DNA from: SMWN01 sp965261165
GTDB taxonomy: Bacteria > Pseudomonadota > Gammaproteobacteria > Eutrophobiales > Eutrophobiaceae
DNA: 64,000 nucleotides
Direction of reading: 5' to 3'
Assembly: GCA_965261165.1 (NCBI GenBank)
Contig: OZ253445.1
Coordinates: 1,798,001-1,862,000 of the forward strand
Shown one piece after another: positions 17,100 through 25,878 of this stretch. The notes beneath the pieces are model-generated. The model was not told where the DNA came from. It worked only from the letters and a program-made list of their open reading frames with translations, and did no database searches. Position 1 is the first letter of the stretch. Every line of letters starts with the position of its first letter. The translations under genes were made by a program, and so were the position numbers.

Positions 17100-17465
17100 T
17101 AGTAGCCTTTGATTCCTCTCTTATCCTGAAAAATATACTGCCTGTAAAACTCTCCGTTTTCCTAGGGGGGGGGGGAAGACCAGGTTATAGGAACCGATAC
17201 TCCAAATCCCCAGATAGAAATCCCTAAAACGTAAGAAGCCTTGGCTGTACACGGTTAACAACAAGGGTTAGCAGCAAAACCCTGCATCACCCGATGGCTG
17301 CACAACGCAGAGCTTATGACCATGCTACCCTAAAAACTCGATACAAGGAACGATTGACTCACAGCTGGTGCTGGTTTATTGGCCACTGCTCAATTAGTGG
17401 ACTCCCTTGGACTACATGAGCCTCCCTGAGCCAATCGATAAGCACTTCCCCAGCCAAAAAAATAA
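17100..17465. other. Gene-free left edge of accessory island
   Basis: Nothing coding is recognisable. It holds a run of 11 G (17165-17175) and the 16-mer CCAAATCCCCAGATAG at 17202-17217, which recurs inverted at 25765-25780 at the other edge of the island. The stretch leads directly into the IstB remnant and may be decayed IS21-type sequence. Confidence 0.5.
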
Positions 17466-17888
17466 TTGGGGTACCAGCCCTCTATATTCATCAAGGCCCT
17501 CATCCTGATGCAACGCGGACAACATTCTGTTGCTTGGCCCAGCGGTACCGGAAAAACTCACATAGCTATGACACTTGGCCATAAGCTTATTGAGCAAGGG
17601 GTGCGCTGTAAGCTGTATCCCGCCATAGCCTTAGTTCAGCTATTGCAGCAGGCCAAACGTGAGCTGGATTTGATGTCGGTTATGACACGGTTGGATAAAT
17701 ACCGAGTCATCATCATAGACGACATCGGCTATGTAAAGAAAACGGACGCCGAGACGCATGTGCTATTTGAATTCATTGCACACCGTTACGAAAGCGCAAG
17801 CTTAATCATCACAGCCAAGCGGCGAGTTTTTGGTCGAACAAGTTCAAATCGATCACAAACGGCATTCGTTTTAGGGATATTTGGATAA
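17466..17888 (+). pseudogene. istB: IS21-type IstB ATPase remnant
   Basis: The open stretch carries the IstB AAA+ core: PSGTGKTHIAMTLGHKLIEQG (Walker A), KYRVIIIDDIGYVKK (Walker B) and FEFIAHRYESASLIITA. The N-terminal domain is missing or unreadable, since residues before the Walker A do not match the family. After SLIITA the frame shifts, and the expected C-terminus (about SFWSNKFKSITNGIRFRDI) is read in another frame. No istA is found. IstB normally assists the IS21 transposase; this copy is dead. Confidence 0.8.
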
Positions 17889-18186
17889 GTTCAAAGGTGA
17901 ACAATGGTTGGATTGTCTAAAAATTACTGGAATGGTCTATACTTTAATAAAAAAAGCGTTATTTTTATGAACAGAGTCGAAGCAATCTGAACTCATCAAA
18001 TGGGGATGCCTTGTTATGTTTATGTGGAGCTGTGAATTACGCAAGATATTTACATGGCTACACAGGATACTGCCTGTACCGGCAGGTTAAGGCATAGTCT
18101 ATTTTCTTGGTGGTCTCGACTTTGGGCATCCAGCGTCGTTCTACCTCCTGCATCCATGCAGTCGCCTGCATCAAATCTTTTTGTGA
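17889..18186. other. Gap before the oxoprolinase gene
   Basis: No complete gene. On the minus strand about 18066-18183 is open and reads like a protein tail (DLMQATAWMQEVERRW, then MPKVETTKKIDYALT), which I cannot identify. It is probably a fragment left by an insertion. No convincing promoter for the downstream gene stands out. Confidence 0.35.
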
Positions 18187-21100
18187 ATGAATGAAATAAT
18201 TATGGAAATATGCCGCACGAGACCGCCATCCGACTCATCATTGGCTGAGGAAAAATGGGAATTCTGGATTGATCGCGGTGGCACGTTTACCGATGTGGTT
18301 GCGCGGCAACCGAATGGCGAGGTAATAACGCATAAGTTGCTCTCGGAAAATTCTGAGCAGTATCGTGATGCGGCGATTCAAGGTATCAAGGATATTCTAG
18401 CCATCGGTGAGCATGAAAGCCTGCCGGTGGAAAAAATTGCCGCTATAAAAATGGGCACCACGATTGCCACCAATGCGTTGCTTGAAAGGCAGGGCGAGCC
18501 GACCTTGTTGGTCACCACCAAAGGGTTTAAGGATCAATTAAGAATTGGCTACCAAACCCGCCCCGATTTGTTCGCGCTGCATGTTCAACTGCCAGAGATG
18601 TTGTATTGCGATGTGTTGGAGATTGATGAGCGTATCGATGCACAGGGTCACATTTTGACCCCGTTGGATGAAGGCGCGGCGAGAAACGGGTTGCAGGGTC
18701 ATTATGATAATGGATTGCGTGGGCTTGCCATCGTGCTGATGCACGGTTATCGATACCATCAACATGAGATGCAATTACAGCGTCTTGCCGAACAAATTGG
18801 TTTTACCCAAATTTCGGTAAGCCATCAGGTTAGTCCGCTGATGAAGCTGGTTTCTCGTGGCGATACGACTGTCGTAGATGCCTATCTTTCGCCGATATTA
18901 CGGCGTTATGTCAATCATGTTACCGCACAGCTCGGCGACCTGGAGCAACATGGCGGCAGACTGATGTTCATGCGTTCCAACGGCGGATTGACCGATGCTA
19001 AATTTTTTCACGGCAAAGACGCTATTTTATCTGGCCCGGCTGGGGGCGTGGTCGGTATGGCGCGGGTTTGTGAAGCGGCTGGATTCAACCGCGTTATTGG
19101 CTTTGATATGGGTGGCACATCCACTGATGTTAGTCATTATAACGGCGAATTTGAGAAAGCATTTGAAACCCAGGTTGCAGGGGTGCGCCTGCGTGCGCCG
19201 ATGATGTTAATTCATACCGTTGCAGCAGGTGGTGGCTCGATACTGCATTTCGATGGCGCACGTTTTCGGGTTGGACCAGATTCCGCTGGTGCCAACCCGG
19301 GACCCTGTTGTTATCGCAAAGGGGGACCACTCGCCATCACTGACTGTAATGTTATGCTGGGAAAATTGCAGCCATCATTATTTCCTAATGTATTCGGAGA
19401 AAACGCCAATCAGGCATTGGATTACCACCGAGTTGTAAGCGGATTTCGTGAACTGGTGAGCGAGATTGAGCAAGCGACCGGCGAATGCCGTACCGCCGAA
19501 GCCGTGGCAGCCGGTTTTTTGACCATTGCGGTGGAAAACATGGCCAATGCGATTAAGAAAATTTCGGTGCAACGTGGCTATGATGTATCCGAATATACCT
19601 TGTGTTGTTTTGGTGGTGCTGGCGGACAACATGCCTGCTTGGTGGCAGATGCGTTAGCCATGCAACGCATTATCGTGCATCCATTCGCCGGGGTATTGTC
19701 CGCTTATGGCATGGGTTTGGCGGATACGGTGGTTGAGCGTCAACAGGCGGTTGAAACAATTTTAACCGAGCAAGTGATTGCCGATTTAGCGAAAAAACTG
19801 GATAAATTGCAACAACATGGGGTGGAGGAGATCAGGCAGCAGGGCGATACGGGCATGGATTTATCGTTCAAACGCCTGTTACATATTCGTTATCAAGGCT
19901 CGGATACTGCGCTGGTTGTGGCACATGCCCCGTTCAAAGCGATTGTCAGTCAATTCGAGGAGGTGCATCAAATGCGCTTTGGGTTTATCTCTACGGATAA
20001 GGAGATGATTGTCGAATCCATTCAGGTCGAGGTTACTTCGCCAGCACGGTCGTCCACAGTAGTCCATCATGTGGCAACACCGCCCAACGGCACATCTGCC
20101 AATGCCGAGCCTGATGCAATCAAGCAATGTTATATGGACGAGGCGTGGCACGATACGCCCTTTTTCCAACGCCAATCATTATTCGTTAATCAGTCCGTCA
20201 ATGGTCCCGCGGTGATACTTGACCCGACGGCGACCATTGTGGTTGAACTGGGCTGGTGTGCGACCTTGACAGCAGACAATAATCTTGTATTGGAGCGTTA
20301 TCAACAACGTAAACAAGTGAAGGCGATTGGTACCGAAGTCGACCCGGTGATGTTAGAAATATTCAATAATTTATTTATGTCCATCGCCGAGCAGATGGGT
20401 TCGGTTTTGGAGAATACGGCAGCATCAGTGAACATCAAGGAAAGACTGGATTTTTCCTGTGCGATTTTCGATCCATCGGGTGCGCTGGTCGCCAATGCAC
20501 CACATATGCCGGTACATCTCGGTTCTATGGGAGAAAGCATTAAAACCATCATACGCGAACGCAGTGATATTGCGCCGGGCGATGCGTATATCCTCAATAC
20601 CCCCTACAACGGCGGCACCCACTTGCCCGATGTGACCATCATCAAGCCAGTGTTTGCGGCGGATGGTAGTATTTTATTTTATGTTGCTTCGCGTGGGCAT
20701 CATGCCGATATTGGTGGCACGACCCCGGGTTCGGCACCCGCTGATTCGACCAGTATCGAGCAGGAAGGCATTGTCATTGACAACGTCAAGCTGGTTGAAA
20801 ACGATCGTTTTCGTGAACCGGAAATCTACGCGCTGATTACCCGTGGGGACTGGCCAGCACGCAATCCAGCGATGAATATTGCCGATTTCAAAGCGCAGCT
20901 GGCAGCCTGTGAAAAAGGTGCCAGAGAATTGATTAAATTGACCGATCATTATGGAGTAGCAACAGTACATGCCTACATGAAACACGTTCAGGATAATGCT
21001 GAAGAATCGGTGCGGCGGGTGTTGGAGGTGTTGGAAGGTGGTGCGTTTACCTACAAAATGGATGATGGTAACCAGATTTCCGTATCCATAAAAGTCGATC

Positions 21101-21861
21101 AAAGCAAGCGTACAGCAAGCGTCGATTTCACTGGCACCAGTGCCCAACATCCGGGTAACTTTAATGCCCCGACTGCGGTGGTGCGGGCTGCGGTACTCTA
21201 TGTTTTCCGTTGTCTTGTGGACGATAATATCCCGCTGAACGAGGGCTGTTTGCAGCCGATGGATATTATTATTCCAGCGCATTCCATGATTAACCCCGAA
21301 TACCCGGCTGCGGTCATTGCAGGTAATGTTGAAACCTCGCAATACCTAGTCGATACCCTGTTCGGCGCACTCAATGTGGTGGCAGCATCGCAAGGCACTA
21401 TGAACAATTTTATCTGGGGCAATGAGCAATACCAGTATTACGAAACGATATGCGGGGGCACCGGCGCAACCAGCAAACAGCCAGGCACCGATGCCGTGCA
21501 TTCACATATGACCAATTCACGCTTGACCGATCCGGAAGTATTGGAATGGCGCTTTCCGGTTATTTTGCAGTCATTTGAGATTCGCAAACATTCCGGCGGT
21601 GAAGGCGAGCAACGTGGCGGTGATGGCGTTATTCGCAAGGTCAAATTTCTCGAACCTATGCTGGCGAATATCATTTCAGGACATAGAAAAGTACCGCCCT
21701 ATGGTTTGCATGGCGGGGCGGCGGGTAAAGTGGGTCATAACTATGTGGAGCATGCCGACCAAACCATAACCCAGCTGTCTGGCACCGCTCAGATTGCACT
21801 AAAAGCCGGCGATGTCGTGGTGATTAAAACCCCGGGCGGCGGTGGGTTTGGAGTTAAATAG
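18187..21861 (+). CDS. Hydantoinase/5-oxoprolinase, fused A+B subunits
   Basis: The protein is about 1224 residues, joining HyuA-like (about 1-710) and HyuB-like (about 725-1224) domains as in ATP-dependent 5-oxoprolinases. HyuA motifs are FWIDRGGTFTDVVARQPNG, MGTTIATNALLERQGEP, SNGGL, GFDMGGTSTDVS and GGGSI. HyuB motifs are RLDFSCAIFDPSGALVANAPH, HLGSM, NGGTHLPDVT, SRGHHADIGG and GGGGFGVK. The reaction is probably ATP-driven opening of 5-oxoproline to glutamate or of a related lactam. The start is uncertain; an ATG five codons later is equally plausible. The gene looks GC-richer than its neighbours and sits among IS fragments, suggesting transfer. It is a lone gene with no transporter beside it. 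Confidence 0.88.
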   Translation: MNEIIMEICRTRPPSDSSLAEEKWEFWIDRGGTFTDVVARQPNGEVITHKLLSENSEQYRDAAIQGIKDILAIGEHESLPVEKIAAIKMGTTIATNALLERQGEPTLLVTTKGFKDQLRIGYQTRPDLFALHVQLPEMLYCDVLEIDERIDAQGHILTPLDEGAARNGLQGHYDNGLRGLAIVLMHGYRYHQHEMQLQRLAEQIGFTQISVSHQVSPLMKLVSRGDTTVVDAYLSPILRRYVNHVTAQLGDLEQHGGRLMFMRSNGGLTDAKFFHGKDAILSGPAGGVVGMARVCEAAGFNRVIGFDMGGTSTDVSHYNGEFEKAFETQVAGVRLRAPMMLIHTVAAGGGSILHFDGARFRVGPDSAGANPGPCCYRKGGPLAITDCNVMLGKLQPSLFPNVFGENANQALDYHRVVSGFRELVSEIEQATGECRTAEAVAAGFLTIAVENMANAIKKISVQRGYDVSEYTLCCFGGAGGQHACLVADALAMQRIIVHPFAGVLSAYGMGLADTVVERQQAVETILTEQVIADLAKKLDKLQQHGVEEIRQQGDTGMDLSFKRLLHIRYQGSDTALVVAHAPFKAIVSQFEEVHQMRFGFISTDKEMIVESIQVEVTSPARSSTVVHHVATPPNGTSANAEPDAIKQCYMDEAWHDTPFFQRQSLFVNQSVNGPAVILDPTATIVVELGWCATLTADNNLVLERYQQRKQVKAIGTEVDPVMLEIFNNLFMSIAEQMGSVLENTAASVNIKERLDFSCAIFDPSGALVANAPHMPVHLGSMGESIKTIIRERSDIAPGDAYILNTPYNGGTHLPDVTIIKPVFAADGSILFYVASRGHHADIGGTTPGSAPADSTSIEQEGIVIDNVKLVENDRFREPEIYALITRGDWPARNPAMNIADFKAQLAACEKGARELIKLTDHYGVATVHAYMKHVQDNAEESVRRVLEVLEGGAFTYKMDDGNQISVSIKVDQSKRTASVDFTGTSAQHPGNFNAPTAVVRAAVLYVFRCLVDDNIPLNEGCLQPMDIIIPAHSMINPEYPAAVIAGNVETSQYLVDTLFGALNVVAASQGTMNNFIWGNEQYQYYETICGGTGATSKQPGTDAVHSHMTNSRLTDPEVLEWRFPVILQSFEIRKHSGGEGEQRGGDGVIRKVKFLEPMLANIISGHRKVPPYGLHGGAAGKVGHNYVEHADQTITQLSGTAQIALKAGDVVVIKTPGGGGFGVK

Positions 21862-22051
21862 AGTTCCGTAAAAAGTTTAATATCTTGAATTCCATCAGCC
21901 TATAATTCGAGCAGATAAATCGCGGCGAAGTAAAATGAGCAAAGATAGCGATAGGGCAGTTTACCGGCGTAGCGGCAGATACAAACAAGAGAAATATATC
22001 CAGCATAGAACAGAGGATTAAATGAAGTGAAAGCATTAAATTGAGACCTTT

Positions 22052-22165
22052 GCATTATTCAAAAAACCATCGGAAGTAGGAGGCAATTATCGGCGAAGGC
22101 GTACGCGATGCCTTTGATCCGAAAAAATTATTTCGCTAGTGTTGCGGTTAATTATGTGAATTCAA
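22052..22165 (+). repeat. Left direct repeat flanking the R-M cassette
   Basis: About 114 bp, from GCATTATTCAA to GTGAATTCAA, repeated at 24041-24153 in the same orientation. A 56-bp core (22089-22144 and 24080-24135) differs at only two positions. In one frame the core reads IGEGVRDAFDPKKLFR then stop, which resembles the C-terminus of YejE-type peptide ABC permeases. Immediately left, 22041-22060 also carries the GAGACCTTTGCA dispersed-repeat end. It probably marks a target duplication made when the R-M genes inserted. Confidence 0.75.
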
Positions 22166-22239
22166 GGTTTCTGAGTGATGCAAAAAACTCCAAATGTTAT
22201 ACGCTAAGCCCACTATATTCATGGAAAGAGAGAAAATTT

Positions 22240-23090
22240 ATGACTCGTGAAGCGTTTTTACAAAAATTAAAAGAATTTTCAGCGTCATTAACGAGCTATG
22301 TATCCACGAATAGCGGAGATTGGAAAGGAAAAGGTTTTATTGATACTGATGAAAGTGTATTTACTGTCTCCTCTGACTCAAAAATAATTTCTAAAATATT
22401 GGAAATCCAGTTATTTCCTAAGTTTAAAGAGTTCGCAGATGAAATTGATTGTGAAATTGTATTAGCCGAGAAGCAAAATTGGTATCCAGATTTGTCATTT
22501 GTGTCAAAAGATGACCTTTCAATCAAGTTCTCTGTTGATATTAAGACAACCTATAGACTTGATGAATACGATGGTTTCTGTAATGGGTTTACGCTTGGTT
22601 CGCACGGAGAGTACTTTCGAAATCGAGAGAGTACAAAACATACAATTCCCTTACGGGGATTATAAGGCTCACTTCTGCCTGGGGATTCTATATACCAAGG
22701 ACAATATCAGCAGACATTGATGAAATAGAAACTCTAAAACTAGATGATCTCCAGGATATAACCTCAGTAATAACGGATTTAGTATTCTTCGCAGAAGAAA
22801 AGTGGAAGATTTCAAGTGATCGTGGAGGTAGCGGTAACACCGCGAATATTGGAAGCATTGACTATATTGACGATATGCTAGAGGGAAATGGAGTTTTTAT
22901 TAAACTTGGTGAGCAAATATTTGACGAGTATTGGATTAACCAGGGTGTTTTACAGGTACTCAATCCAAAGAAACCAGGCCAATTTAAAAAGCTCACTAAG
23001 CTTACAGAATTTCTAGAATTTAAAGGAATGGATACTGATCTTATCAATCCACCCAAACCTAAACGGAAAAACAAAACGAATGACCACTAA
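22240..23090 (+). pseudogene. EcoRV-like type II restriction endonuclease, frameshifted
   Basis: From the ATG (MTREAFLQKLKEF) the first frame contains the EcoRV catalytic triad: Asp84 in NWYPDLSF and Asp100-x-Lys102 in VDIKTTY, with the same spacing as Asp74, Asp90 and Lys92 of EcoRV. FTLGSHGEYFRNRESTKH follows, also EcoRV-like. Near 22648 the frame is lost; the match continues as PYGDYKAHFCLGILYTKD in a second frame, then near 22700 in a third frame (DIDEIETLKLDD, DRGGSGNTANIGSI, EYWINQG) to the stop at 23090. GSGNTANIGSI matches the EcoRV segment GSGNTTNIGSI. At least two frameshifts mean no functional enzyme unless the sequence is in error. Its stop overlaps the methylase ATG by one base. 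Confidence 0.88.
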
Positions 23091-23995
23091 TGACCCAGGT
23101 ACCACCAATAAAATCTCAAGGGATTAAGACGAAACTCGTTCCCTGGATACAAAGCATAGTTCCTGAAAATTTTGCCGGTAGATGGATTGAACCTTTTATG
23201 GGAACAGGAGTGGTTGCTTTCAATGTTGCCCCTCAACACGCATTGCTTTGCGATACCAATCCGCATCTAATTAATTTCTATAGTGAAATTAAGTGCGGCA
23301 AAATAACTGCCCCTATTGTTAGAAAGTTTTTAGAATATGAGGGGGAAAGACTTCTTGAAAAAGAAGGTGAACACTACTATGAAATCAGAGAACGATTTAA
23401 CGAAAAGCATAACCCTTTAGATTTTCTTTTTCTAAATAGGGCTAGCTTTAATGGAATGATCCGATTTAATAGAAAGGGTGGTTTTAATATCCCTTTCTGC
23501 AAAAAGCCAAACCGCTTTGCCAAAGCTTATGTGACAAAAATTGTTAATCAAGTTGAAGCTGTCGAGAAAATTATCAAGCATAAGGACATTGAATTTAAAT
23601 GCCAAAGTTTCGAAGAAACAATTGGCGAGGGCTCAGATGACTGCTTTGTTTATTGTGATCCCCCTTATATTGGGCGTCATGTAGATTACTTTAATGGCTG
23701 GGATGAAGAGCAAGAAAACAAGCTGTTTGATGCATTAGATACATATCCTGCTAAATTTATTCTTTCCACATGGCATCACAATGATTTTAGGGAGAATGAA
23801 TTTATTGAATCCTTATGGAGCAAGTACAACATACTAACGAGAGAACATTTTTACCACGTTGGAGGTAAAGAAAGTAATCGAAACCCTATGGTTGAGGCGA
23901 TAATAACTAACTACGAGGTATGTTGCCGAAAAGAAAAAAGAGAAATCCAAGAACAGCTTACCTTATTAGAAGACCGTGCAAACTATCGCGTATAA
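23090..23995 (+). CDS. EcoRV-type DNA adenine methyltransferase (D12 class)
   Basis: The protein is 301 residues, near the length of M.EcoRV. It starts MTQVPPIKSQGIKTKLVPW and has the SAM loop EPFMGTGVVAFN, LLCDTNPHLINFY, LDFLFLNRASFNGMIRFNRK, the catalytic VYCDPPYIGRHVDYFN (DPPY), STWHHNDFREN and EHFYHVGGKESNRNPMVEA. The match to M.EcoRV appears extensive, including around the DPPY motif and target-recognition region, so GATATC with methylation of the first A is the inferred target. All motifs are intact, unlike the partner endonuclease. The TAATG junction with the endonuclease indicates coupled translation. No controller protein is seen. Confidence 0.92.
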   Translation: MTQVPPIKSQGIKTKLVPWIQSIVPENFAGRWIEPFMGTGVVAFNVAPQHALLCDTNPHLINFYSEIKCGKITAPIVRKFLEYEGERLLEKEGEHYYEIRERFNEKHNPLDFLFLNRASFNGMIRFNRKGGFNIPFCKKPNRFAKAYVTKIVNQVEAVEKIIKHKDIEFKCQSFEETIGEGSDDCFVYCDPPYIGRHVDYFNGWDEEQENKLFDALDTYPAKFILSTWHHNDFRENEFIESLWSKYNILTREHFYHVGGKESNRNPMVEAIITNYEVCCRKEKREIQEQLTLLEDRANYRV

Positions 23996-24040
23996 CAAGT
24001 CAAAGCACTCGGGCGTAGCAAAGCTGGGCTGGTGTACGAG

Positions 24041-24153
24041 GCATTATTCAAGCAACCATCGGAAGTGGGCTCGATTTTTATCGGCGAAGGCGTACGTGAT
24101 GCCTTTGACCCGAAAAAATTATTTCGCTAGTGTTGTGTTTATGTGAATTCAAA
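24041..24153 (+). repeat. Right direct repeat flanking the R-M cassette
   Basis: This is the second copy of the ~114-bp repeat described at 22052-22165. Here the reading frame is cleaner: GSIFIGEGVRDAFDPKK, then LFR and a TAG stop, as expected for the last codons of a YejE-like ABC permease gene. With the left copy it brackets both R-M genes and little else. Confidence 0.75.
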
Positions 24154-24169
24154 AAAAAGGGGTAAGAAT

Positions 24170-24400
24170 ATGTCTCAAAGAAATATTACTTTAGCGAAAA
24201 AATTATTACCATTAATGCAAAAATCGGGCAAGTTGATTGCAGATGATATAACAACTACCAATTCTTTTGCTAAGTACATTCAAGAAATTATATCGTTGGG
24301 ATATGATGGTGATATTCACAGTAATTTTTCTAAGTTTATTTGTCATAATTATTATTTAGCAAGCGAGGACAAGGTTGAATGGGTTGGTGAAATTTTATGA
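24170..24400 (+). CDS. Small hypothetical protein
   Basis: The ORF encodes 76 residues from an ATG preceded by an AGGGGTAAG-type ribosome site (the frame also opens nine codons earlier). The product begins MSQRNITLAKKLLPLMQKSG and contains DDITTTNSFAKYIQEIISLG; it ends KVEWVGEIL. It is mostly helical with no signal peptide or membrane segment, and I do not recognise a family. It lies directly after the right R-M repeat, so it probably belonged to the site where the R-M cassette inserted rather than to the cassette. Codon use is as AT-rich as the methylase. Confidence 0.5.
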   Translation: MSQRNITLAKKLLPLMQKSGKLIADDITTTNSFAKYIQEIISLGYDGDIHSNFSKFICHNYYLASEDKVEWVGEIL

Positions 24401-25489
24401 TGATGCCGGTGTCAGCTGTTCGGTGCATGATACTCAAAAGAGAACTTGGCGCCACCTTCACTTTTTTAAACATAGCTGTCATCTGCATTGTGCGCTTTCG
24501 CGTATCCTGTCGAGTGATGGCAAGGTATGATTGGTAAAGGTGCCATGGGCGCGTTCAGGGGGCGTTTTACTTTGTTGTTTGCAGCCTTGGCGATGGCCTT
24601 GATTGAACGCGAGATGCCGGTGAATAAGGTCGGTCAATTGTTGGGAGAAAATACCCATCGGATTTGGACAATCTTTAATCACTGCCATCACTCGTTGAAT
24701 GCGTTTAGCTTATCAAGCCGATGCTCCAAGCGTGTTAACGCAACTGGGCTTTGACGAAACCTCGCGCCGTCAGGGACACAATTATCTAACCGTCGCTGTG
24801 GACTTGAAAGAACGGCGGGTACTGCACGCCGTCACAGGAAAAGAGAGCAACACAATCAAACAAATAGGGGACTATTTAGCAATGAAAGGTATCGATAATA
24901 GGTCAATCACCCAAGCCAGCATGGTTCTCTCACCAGCCTTCATTGCGGGCATTAGAAAATACTTTCCCGAAGCCACAATTACCTTTGACCGCTTCCACGT
25001 GGTTAAACTGCTGAACGGTGCGTCCGCAAGCAAGTTCGGCGCGAACATGATGCCTTAAAAGGTCATAAATATACCTTTTTGAGAAACTCGAAAAACCTGT
25101 CCGCTCATAAACAAACCGCATTATCTGAGATGATTTCGTTATATCCCACACTCGGGGAAGCATACCGACTAAAGGTGTTATTTAACGACCTTTGGGACAT
25201 GCCAACCAAACAGACGGCGAAGATATTCATTGCGCAGTGGTGCCGTGAAGTAGAATTAAGCAAGATACCCGCGTTTATCAGCTTTGCTAAAACCGTCAAA
25301 ACACATTTGTCTGGTATTATCAACTACGTTGAAACCCATATTACGAATGCTATTTTAGAAAGCATTAATAACAAAATTCAAATGACCAAACGAAGAGCGC
25401 GTGGCTATCGTAATACTGATAATTTTATCAACATGATTTACTTCCTGTGTGGGAAGTTGAAATTCAATTACCCACTGTATTCTTCATAG
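24401..25489 (+). pseudogene. ISL3-family transposase, broken
   Basis: The remnant can be followed through several frames. The N-terminal part (DTQKRTWRHLHFFKHSC) is near 24425-24475; IEREMPVNKVGQLLGENTHRIW is near 24600-24670. The DDE core starts with GFDETSRRQGHNYLTVAVDL (24740s) and continues through FDRFHVVKLLN. The last part (25079-25489) has LFNDLWDMPTKQTAKIF and ESINNKIQMTKRRARGYRN, the usual ISL3 tail. At least three frame breaks or stops separate the pieces, so it is inactive. It closes the right side of the island. Confidence 0.85.
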
Positions 25490-25860
25490 AGTCAAAGAAA
25501 ACAACCGAGTACTCCTGGGGCAAGTGCTGCTGGCATTGAAGGAGTTTGCAGCACCGCCCATTAATAACCCGATATTGGACAAGAGTGACGGCTTCTGCAG
25601 GATAAATCCGTGCAAAAAAAGCCAATTGAGCACTGACAAGGCACCGAACTGGTATTTTTTAGTAAACAGGGTTCTTGAGTAAACCTCTCAGCACTATCTG
25701 CGGTAATGGCCAGCCATAAGGCTTGAAAGAAGGATTCACCGGCCATTGAAGTGCTGGTGCTACTCTATCTGGGGATTTGGGGATACATACAAACTTACTA
25801 AAATCGAACAATCATGGCATCATATTCTAAACGTATTGGATCTATAATAACGATATATGC
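25490..25860. other. Gene-free right edge of accessory island
   Basis: No intact gene is visible. The minus strand has a 61-codon open stretch that looks like debris. The 16-mer at 25765-25780 (CTATCTGGGGATTTGG) is the exact inverse of 17202-17217 at the other edge. The last ~60 bases are AT-rich and probably carry the promoter of the TonB-dependent receptor. Confidence 0.45.
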
Positions 25861-25878
25861 TTGGAGGGTGGCAGGGTT

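Noticed and set aside
20674..21342. 222-codon open frame on the minus strand
   Set aside because: It lies entirely inside the 5-oxoprolinase-type gene, is His/Arg-rich as expected for an antisense shadow, and shows no domain.
21935..22021. 28-codon ORF (MSKDSDRAVYRRSGRY...) after the oxoprolinase gene
   Set aside because: Too short, no clear ribosome site or homology I can name; it might be a fragment of a lost gene.
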